From contig LR746268.1 in the NCBI GenBank assembly GCA_902729315.2, positions 2,845,501 to 2,909,500 on the forward strand: DNA of 64,000 nucleotides. The letters run 5' to 3'. The position numbers and the translations under genes are program-made. Source of the DNA: Spirodela intermedia. Lineage: Eukaryota > Streptophyta > Magnoliopsida > Alismatales > Araceae. This document shows positions 55,699 to 64,000 of this stretch, in pieces. The notes beneath the pieces were generated by a model, which was given only the letters and a program-made list of their open reading frames with translations, made no database searches and was not told where the DNA came from. The stretch's first letter is position 1; every line of letters begins with the position of its first letter.

Positions 55699-58600
55699 AT
55701 GGCTTCCTGCGCCATCCACGGAGGCTGCCCCAGCGACTACGCCGTCGTTGGCTTCGCCGCCGCCTCTTTCGTTCTGTAAGCCCTCCTTCCCCTCTCCCCT
55801 CCAAGTAGCCACAGCTCCACTCTCATCCTCCCTCCCTCCCTCCCTCCCTCTTCTCTCTCTCTCTCTCTGTGATCTCAAATGGACCACCGTCCCTTCGGGT
55901 TAGAAGAGCTCGCGATTCCGTTTTTTTCTGTACCGGTTATGTGCTTTTCTTACCATGTCTTGTGGATCCTTATCATTGATTTTTGTGCTTGGTGCTGGAT
56001 TTTGGGTAATTTTGGTTTCGGAGCTTCCCATGCTCTTTCACTTCGTCTTGGTGGTTTCAGATTTTATGCCTGCAATAAAGGGGCACTGACTTTGCTTTTT
56101 TCTTCTTTTTTTTAATTGTCAGTTGTTTCAGTTCTTTTGCTACACAGGCTGACGAGTTGTTGGATATCAAGCTGTTCTTTTTCCATGCTGCTTTTCTCTC
56201 TTGTCTTGATAGTAATTTTGATTCACGTTACATCCTACTTTACGCTTAGATGAGTTCTAGAGCTACGAACTCTGCTCTTAGTTCTCAGCCATTTCCTACG
56301 TAGATGTTTTTGCATAGTATGAAGTCAGAGTAATCTGTGTGATTATTTTAAAAAATACTTAAAAATAATAAAGGTGATAAATAGTGGTCATTAATCGGTA
56401 TCGTTGTTTTAAAAGCATATTTCATAAATAATGATTGATGATTCGTGAAATGGAGAGAAGTAGTTGTGTTTGTTTAATTGAGCATATTTTTCTATTTAAG
56501 TATCTGATTTAATCAAAAAATTTAAGAATCATCACTGGCTTGTGGATGAACCATAATTTCTGGAGTTTCTATCTGTTGTCCATCATATTAAAATGGTTCC
56601 ATTACACAAATACAGGAGAAAATTTCGTCGTATTTGACTAATATTGAGCAATGGGAATGGCATTAAGAGGGCCCAAAGACCTAAATACAAGTGTGAGCAT
56701 TGAACCCATATGGTTGGATAAGTTTGATCAAAGTTTCTGGACTATTATCTTTTGGGGTTATCTTATCATCAATTGATTTCCTATAAAACAGATCTGTACA
56801 CTTGCCTTTACATGTGTCGTTGACTAACTAAATCATTAAATACAAATGATAACGTATTTCTCTGAGGAAGACTTGGAAGGAAATTGAGCAATGGTTCTAT
56901 TAGGAATGCTATGATGGATCAACCAGCACATACATCCAAAGGAAAGATAAAGTTACATGATGAAGTAAATAAAATTGATGCCACATCTAGAGATGGTTGT
57001 GCGCAGCACATTCATCCAAAACTTAAAAATGGTTTCAAAATTCAAATTAATTGACATGTTGAGAGCAGCATTTGGGCTCGATGAACAAGAAACAAGCTAA
57101 ATGGGAGCTCATACCATGACCAATACGAATTTAATGCAAATAGAAAATAGATTTATTGATGGCTATGCACCATGCACCAAATTTTATAATTTTTATTGGA
57201 TTCAGATTTTTGGCTTGTCAAAAAAATACTTCGAGTCTGGTGAGAGAAAAAATCAAGCAGGAATAGCTACAAATCAAGTCTTTATTGATGGCTATCACGC
57301 CAATCTATACATGGTATCATTCTTTATTGTCCTGTTTACAAATCAAGTCTTGCAACAACCTGTGAGTTATCTATCTACTAGTGACTGAAAAATTAATAAC
57401 TATGTCTGGATTTCAGATTAGTTATAGTTTTGTTTAGTATATTTTCTCTCTTATTTTTGTTTCTGACACTTGTGAATCTAGTAGTATAATCCCTTATCCT
57501 CAAATCCCCTGGTTTATTTGATTCATTGAACTGTATGAGATATTCCCACAGAAAGCTATATAATAGGCTGCTGTAGCTACTAGTAAATTGCTAGAGGCTA
57601 GACTAATGCTATAATTTCATGTCAATTCCTAGAAGAATTTTCTCTATCTTAAAAAAACCAATTTCTGGTATTTTGCTTGAAGGAATCTTGGTCAGTTGAG
57701 AAAGTGGAATGGGAAGAAAAATAGGTAAAGAAGAAGAAGAAAAGATGAGCATCATAAATAGAGGCTGACTCCAGTGGACAAAAAAAAGGGATTGAGGGGA
57801 GAGATAAAATAGAAGGAAATCTTATCCATAGTACTTGTGTATGCTGAATACTCATTTAATAATGTAGATCATACTGATTACGTCCTTTGAAAACAGAGAT
57901 ATACATTCTAATCTTCAGAATTGTGGTTATTGGATTTTTCAAGAGTTAATTTCACTTAATTTTCATGTGAAAATTAGCTTATAATTTATCAATTTAGCGT
58001 CTTCTCCTTCTGACTTTATCAATTTAAGAATTGATGATGAAACACTCTATTTTGTTTTCTAAATGCTTACACTAATCTTTCATTTATTGCAGGCTTTGTA
58101 TTCGTGCGTCTTACCCCTTTCTTTACTGCAAAGGCCCAAGAACAAGGACTAATGACCTCTGGATTGTTGTTGTTCAGATTTTTGGGAGCTTCAACCTTGT
58201 ATTAGGTTTTGTGGTACGACATAACTACAGTTATCAATTGTCTGAGAGTTTTCTTCTTTTTTGGCACCTTGGCTTATGGGTATTCATATTCTTAGATGTC
58301 TCTAAATTATTTCAATGTCAATAAGCGTCATCCATGGCAGTCGTGCTACATTTGGGGAGGTAATCGTTTTCTTCTACTTTTCCTTTGTGAAGGTGTTTGT
58401 GGCAACGTTCTTGTCTCACATAGCTATTACTGATTTCGGTTTCACCATGTTGGTTGTTGTTTTCTGAGATATCATTTGCAATTTTCACTAGTCTGGCTTG
58501 GAGGAGCTCTGGGTTTTGGTTTGTTGATAAGCTTCCGCATTGTACAAGTCTATCAACTTTATTACTTGTTTGTTAAGTAAGTCATATCTGGATTTCCTTC

Positions 58601-61600
58601 CCTGAGGTTTCCTTGCAGTGATTTGAATTACACATTTTCTTTGTTTTGAAAGACTCTTGTACTGTTTTGACACAAAAATTATGGCAACAGTATTTACATG
58701 CGACTGATATTTTCTTGCACACGATTTAACTCAGGAGGAGATTACCTTCAATTAAGTCAAATGTCTTGATTCCATTGATTCTCTTGCCATGGATGGGTGG
58801 GGCAACAGGTCAGCACTGGCTCGTAAATATTTTGATGTAGGCGAATTTCTTTTCATTTTTGTCTAAATCGTCCCTACAACCTGCATTAAAAGAAACTATT
58901 TCTGTATCGTCTTGGTTTTGATGATAAAGATTTGGCAATGACATTTTTGAGTCATTCCTAGGAGAGTTTATTTCTCTCCTTGTATCTTGTTGACAATTGG
59001 CCCATTTCCTTACTTCTTTTCTCAGCAAAAGGAGAAAAGTATGAGATAACAGTGGGAGTTTGCAAGAAGATTGGTAACTTATTGGAGAAAGAAACTCTCG
59101 AAGATGCTATTACTTACATAATAATATTTAGGCTGTTTGTAATGAAAACTCTTGTGTACTTTTTATGCTTGACATCATTATCAGCCTCTTGTATGTTTAG
59201 TATTCTGCGCTGGTCCCAGTTCTTTTATCTGCAGTGAATTTTAATTATTGATCATCACTCTTGTTTTCTTTGTGGAACTTTTGTTTCTTTTAGTGCTGTG
59301 TCTTAGTTATCTTGATACATTTGTGAAGAGAGAAGGATAGAATGGATATATCATTATAAAGAAAGCATCACCTTGGTAACTTTCATCTTGACTTTTTGGT
59401 TTCTTCTTTCTTGAGATTAAATAAAGCCTGGAACGGTCTTATATTGTTTTAGCCGAGACTTAACATTTTTCCAGGCCTTTTTCTTTTTATTTGAGACTCA
59501 TTGGATGAGTCACTGTGAAATCCATGTGAGTGGGAGATAGACCATTCCCCAATTTTTATCCATCACAGGTTTCTGGAATCTATCTCTGATCTTATTAGTG
59601 ATGGTGCATATCCAGATATCAAGGGAGTGGCCCATTCTAAAAATTATCACCTGTCGTGGTATCCATTATTCTGAAAAATTAGATGACCAGTTTCCCAAGT
59701 AAAACCTTTGTGTATCATCACAGCTGGCGACGTGGCCCTTCAGAAGTTTTTTTATTCCTTTACTTATCAAATTAACAGCATCAAAGTATTTTCCTATCAT
59801 CCCTATATTCTCATTACATGAATCATCTTTAGCATCATGATTGTGCTACATGTGTGGGCACACAGGTCTCCACGTACTAATGCATTTGCTGTTTTTGAAA
59901 AAGTTAATCCCCTTCTCCCAGTAAATAGATATTTATTTCTCAGTAGTTCTAGCCATTTTTATCCTGACAAAATTTGAAATGAGAAACTTATTCCAATGGA
60001 AATGGTGTTGTCTCTAGAAAGAGGCATCACCATATTAACTCTCCTCCCAAAGTTATTTTCTTTTTTCTGAACGTCATGTGAAATCGGGGGATGCCTTGTC
60101 ATCTAGTACCTGGTTCAACATCATGCCATAGTCTTGATAACGAAATCTAAAAGATAAATGGACATTTCTTCATGGCAACAATGGTCTATTGGGATATAAC
60201 TAAAGGTATTTTTTGAAAGAACCTCTTAATTGCTAGATTACTCATTTTCCAGTTTTCTTTGGACGATAGACAGAGAAACGAGTATTCAAGAATTTCCACT
60301 CCTCCGAGGTATATTTTTTATTCGCATGAATAAAAATTACATTGTTAAATATTCTTAATCATTGAGATCAAGAATGATGCTACAAGAGAAATAGTATAAG
60401 CTTGTTTTTCTATAATAGCTGCTATGGCCATCCGCATTCTGGCAGCTATGATTATCCATCCGCGGTCTGAACAGGGATCATGGTAATGTGGTGTGGGGAC
60501 ATAGGGCTGCTACAATTGTGTTGGCTGGAGCATGGGCCTTCCTATCAAGTATTCGTTTCGTTAATTTATCTATGCCAACTATATCGTACGAACCCCAGTT
60601 TTCATTCCTTGAATGTCCATCTTTGATGTGATGCTGCTATTGTATCTATGGAACACAACAGATTCTGCATTTTAGTGTTAATCAACTGGTCCCATCTAAA
60701 TATGCTGTTTGGTAGATAATAAGGTTTTTACAAGCAATAGTAATATGATTGATAACTTTCAATCTCTTTAGCTTTGTTTTTTTCGGCTACTCATTTGCAC
60801 AATCTTCTTGGTTTATACCCATCATTCCCAGTTCATTCTATCCATTCAGGAATATTTACGATTTGATTTATCACTGTGCCGTATATGATTGAACTCACTA
60901 TGTTTGCAATATATTCCAGCTATTAGCATAACCAAACCTTTGAACGCCAATTGCCATATACACTGGCAATGGATTGCTCCAGTTGTATGCTTCATCATGT
61001 TATATATTTCTGCTCTGATATGGCTGGCCTATGCTATTCGGCACATTGAGTTCAGATTTCAAGAATTGAAAGACCTTTTAAGAGGAATAATCATTTCTGC
61101 GACTGCCACAGGTATATCTCATCCTGGTATTTCACTAAATTTCAAAATGTGCATTGATGCTCTTTATTCATGCGGAACATGACAAGGAAAACAAACGCAG
61201 TTATGCTGGTGTTGTAGACACAAATATACTACACTGGTTAAGACTTAACTGAAGAATCCATTCACATGGCGGGCTCTTAAGCATTTCAATGTGATTACTA
61301 ACCAAATTTTAGGCTTTTATAATACGTAGACTGAAACTAGCCGTAATTCATAGGCATCGATTCTCTCTTTATTCTTAACAAGATGGCCTGGATATCCATT
61401 TTCATTGTTTCATCTCCATTCTTCCTTCTCTTTCAGCCTTCATTTTACATTTATGTAAGATTTACATTCACCATAAATCTTCAGCCAGAAACGAAATGTT
61501 TCTCCACCGTGGGGATTCCTGTGAGTACCTTACCGCTGGGTTTGTTTTCAGTTAACTGTTGTTTCCTTCTATTTCAGGCGTATGGATTATTGCTTATGTT

Positions 61601-63697
61601 TTAATTGAGGTGCAAGAATATAACTCATGGGTTCAAGTGATATCTAGATTTTTGTTGCTATTCACGGTGAGCATTCTTCCTCAAGTTTCCACTCCATGTC
61701 CTTGAAAATTATCGTGAACATTTTTTACCCATATTGCTGGGGTCTGTCAATGTCATTTCATTTTTCCATATATAGCTTTATATCATGCGCAGAGATAGGG
61801 TATTACTTGGTAAAATGTATACCGTTTTTGCCTTAGCTTGAAATTCCCCACCAAGAATTCTTCAACCCGTCCATGAACTGGATGAAGTAGGTGGCTATGG
61901 CTGGCATATTTCTTACGGCCAAAGAAAAATGCCTTTTAGGTGGGCAGTTGGGTCTAACATTCAAACACAGGACTAGTGAAGCATTTCAGAGGAAGCTTCA
62001 GAACTGTGAACTACAGACTGCGGACTATATTGCAGTTCACTTATGGCAGACCTGCGCCTTCCCCTTTTCACGCCACGTAGGATCTAATTCTAGAGTCTTG
62101 CTATCTTCTAGACACTTGGGATTTTTCCAGGGCTGTTGCTTGAACTGTATGTCCCTGGGGGATTGAATCAGTCTTACTCCCAGTGGTTTATAGTTCCTCT
62201 TCATTACTGGGATTGACTTGCTTTTCAAACAGAAAGCTTGTTGACCATCTGGGTGTAGATGCCCTTTCATAAAGTCAACCGCTTGTGTTCTGCTCCAGGT
62301 GGGCATTCTTGTGCTGGCATTCTTTTCCATGTCGATTTCTCAACCCCTGCTCTCTCAAATGAGCCTGAGCGGAAGGCGTTCAGTGGGGTATCTTACGATG
62401 GGTGAAGCTCTGGGCATTCGGGAGGGTGACTCATCACAGAAAGCTTCCCACTCCGATGTAGACTTCAATGAACCTCTGGACAGGCTGCTGCTTGATGACA
62501 ATTTCCGCCGATCTTTCATGGCGTACGCTGACAGGTGATCATATTTCTGCTCCTATTCCTCGGCACATGCCACATGCCGGGCACACTCGATTCTAGCTCT
62601 TATTCATGTTTCTTGTGCTGTTGCTGCCCCTTGGCATGTTCAGCTGTCTGGCTGGTGAAGGTGTTCATTTCTACGACGAAGTCCTTGAGCTCGGGAAGAT
62701 ACGTGTAGATGATCCTGCGAAGAGGATTTACATGGCGAGGCACATCATCGAGAGATACATCAATTCTGGTGCGTTATCCTTCTTTCTGGTCACTTGTCTA
62801 GAATCAAACTGGAATCTTGGTCTCGTTTAGGAGGTACCCAGAACTGGAATCTTGGTCTCGTTTAGGAGGCACCCAGAACTGGAATCTTTGCCTTCTTTAG
62901 AATAAAAATGGAATCTTTAGGAGATCTCCTGAAGAGGGCACCCAATTAAACTGTATCACAAGAATGAAACGGAAAGGGACCCTGAATCGTTGTGAATCGG
63001 ATGATGCAGTTTCTAAGTCCTGAGATGACGAACTTATGTTGATTGCAGAGATTTTCTCCTGGGTTTGGCCTGAAATGATTCTATAGAGTCTTTGCCTTCT
63101 TTAGAATAAAAATGGAATCCTTAGGAGTTCTCCTGAAGAGGGCACTGAATTAACTTGTGTCACGCTATAGAATCTGTGAATGAAACGAAAAGGGTCCCTA
63201 AAAAATCGTTCTGAATCGGATGATCCTCTTTCCAAGTCCTGAGACGATGAACTTATGTTGAACGCAGAGATTCTCCCGGGTTTGGCCTGCAATGATTCCA
63301 TCTTCTCCGTTTGCTTTGGCAACCACTAAGCTGCATTGTTCTCTCTGCAACTCTCAGGCACGGAGATGGAGGTCAACATCTCCCATCGGACCCGTCAGGA
63401 GATCCTCACCTGTGAGGACCTCACCAGCCCTCACCTCTTTGACCATGCCGTAGTAGAGTTGCTGCAACTACTGAAAGCGGTATCCTTTCCTGATCTTTCC
63501 CTAATTGGGCACCACCATTCATCATTTCTACCTCCTCTGACTGCGTATTTTTCTACCTGAAGAATTTGTTCAAGGATTACTGGTCTTCGGTGTTCTTCAT
63601 GAAGCTGAAAGCGGAGCAGTGTAAAGAACCTGACGGCCAAGGTTCTTTGGATCATCTCAGACATCCGGAGTCCAGTTCTTTTTCATGGCAGTGGTGA
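55699..63697 (+). CDS. RGS1: Seven-transmembrane regulator of G-protein signalling (RGS1), 11 exons, 439 aa
   Basis: Exons are 55699-55775, 58093-58213, 58296-58359, 58492-58576, 58735-58808, 60920-61111, 61578-61666, 62299-62534, 62644-62768, 63358-63479 and 63563-63697; all introns are GT-AG and frame is kept (439 aa; Arabidopsis RGS1 has 459). The N-terminus [17 protein letters not shown] is family-typical. Seven hydrophobic spans lie at about residues 13-30, 46-66, 84-105, 124-142, 155-175, 194-212 and 222-245, with family motifs [20 protein letters not shown] and [17 protein letters not shown]. The cytoplasmic RGS box (about 291-415) runs from [18 protein letters not shown] through [41 protein letters not shown] to [17 protein letters not shown]1 accelerates GTP hydrolysis on the self-activating plant G-alpha and acts in sugar and flg22 signalling at the plasma membrane (established). 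The tail after the RGS box is short, with an SSSFS cluster that could be phosphorylated. Confidence 0.96.
55776..58092 (+). other. First intron of RGS1
   Basis: A 2,317-bp GT-AG intron starting right after the 77-nt first coding exon. A CT-rich stretch with a short (CT)n at about 55851-55868 lies just inside the donor side. No nested gene is seen. Confidence 0.8.
58809..60919 (+). other. Fifth intron of RGS1
   Basis: A 2,111-bp intron between the fourth (…LLPWMGGAT) and fifth transmembrane regions. No open frame of note and no recognisable repeat. Confidence 0.75.
62805..63300. repeat. Nested tandem duplications in RGS1 intron 9
   Basis: A 35-bp unit starting 'ggaatcttggtctcgtttag' lies at 62811 and 62846, with a partial third at 62881. 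It is followed by a ~204-bp direct duplication: 'tctttgccttctttagaata' occurs at 62885 and 63089, and 'cctgagatgacgaacttatg' near 63021 has its counterpart near 63238. Most of the intron (62769-63357) is made of these repeats. Confidence 0.9.
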
Positions 63698-63915
63698 TCC
63701 CTTTCACTACTATTTCTAGTGACTAACCAAAGATTGGCTGCAAACTCGAGAGCTAGCTTGGAGCGTCATCAATGGACTGGAAGTAGTACGCAATTCTTTT
63801 TTGTTGAGGGTTAGTTTAATTCATCCTGACCCAATTATATGTATATAAATGAAGCTGCCTGATATGCCTTCGAACATTGTCAGCTTGACCACCCCCAATA
63901 TTCTATGGATACCCA

Positions 63916-63955
<40 letters not shown>

Positions 63956-64000
63956 GAGCAAGCAAGTCTCGTGACAGTTGACTTACCCTCGGAAAACCAA
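63698..64000 (+). other. 3' flank of RGS1, CT microsatellite
   Basis: Probable 3' UTR and downstream DNA. A (CT)n tract of about 16 units lies at 63922-63953. No canonical AATAAA is seen in the first 200 bp. The window ends without another gene. Confidence 0.5.

Noticed and set aside
55529-55903. A 124-codon plus-strand frame overlapping RGS1 exon 1.
   Set aside because: It is out of frame with RGS1 and crosses its exon 1 donor; the RGS1 frame has clear family similarity.

Overview
This is nuclear DNA of a flowering plant. The genes carry many GT-AG introns, the protein families are plant-specific (MA3 translation factor, 7TM-RGS receptor, plant ketoacyl-CoA reductase), gene starts carry long GA/CT microsatellites, and the genes sit as GC-richer islands in AT-rich, repeat-derived DNA. 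An intact RGS1-type 7TM-RGS gene makes most grasses less likely; I cannot name the species.

Layout, left to right: (1) 633-4110, minus strand: RCC1-family beta-propeller protein (5 coding exons, 532 aa), with one intron that appears to use a GC donor. (2) 4.1-13.2 kb: AT-rich intergenic DNA with a copia-type LTR relic (6.6-8.4 kb, containing a 185-bp tandem duplication), another retroelement-like fragment near 9.3-10 kb and a SINE-like insertion flanked by a 16-bp target-site duplication (11.1-11.4 kb). (3) 13402-18668, minus: MRF1-like protein with four MA3 domains (3 coding exons, 719 aa, 3-kb first intron). (4) 19.1-25.3 kb: intergenic, repeat relics, a G run. (5) 25477-25731, plus: intronless small secreted six-cysteine peptide. 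(6) 26.1-27.4 kb: a diverged ~247-bp tandem repeat rich in W-box (TTGAC) cores. (7) 27619-38108, plus: TPR protein (11 exons, 642 aa), whose last codons run into a ~93-bp minisatellite. (8) 38985-39485, minus: 98-aa single-membrane-span protein with a 35-nt last exon; its 5' leader region is partly duplicated. (9) 40.7-44.1 kb: duplication patchwork with an inverted, decayed copy of intron 7 to exon 8 of the TPR gene and an orphan copy of the small gene's leader exon. (10) 44248-47011, minus: very-long-chain 3-oxoacyl-CoA reductase KCR1 (3 exons, 323 aa). (11) 47.5-55.5 kb: intergenic, with a second copy of the LTR relic at 51.8-53.4 kb. (12) 55699-63697, plus: RGS1-type 7TM-RGS protein (11 exons, 439 aa).

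The genes do not form a pathway cluster: they cover translation control, fatty-acid elongation, G-protein signalling and probably respiration, as is usual for unlinked plant neighbours. Gene models were assembled by hand from splice sites, reading-frame continuity and remembered family sequences; every junction keeps frame. I found no convincing undescribed system. The most unusual items are the local duplication patchwork around the TPR and 98-aa genes, the six-cysteine peptide, the W-box-rich tandem array and the GC-AG intron.
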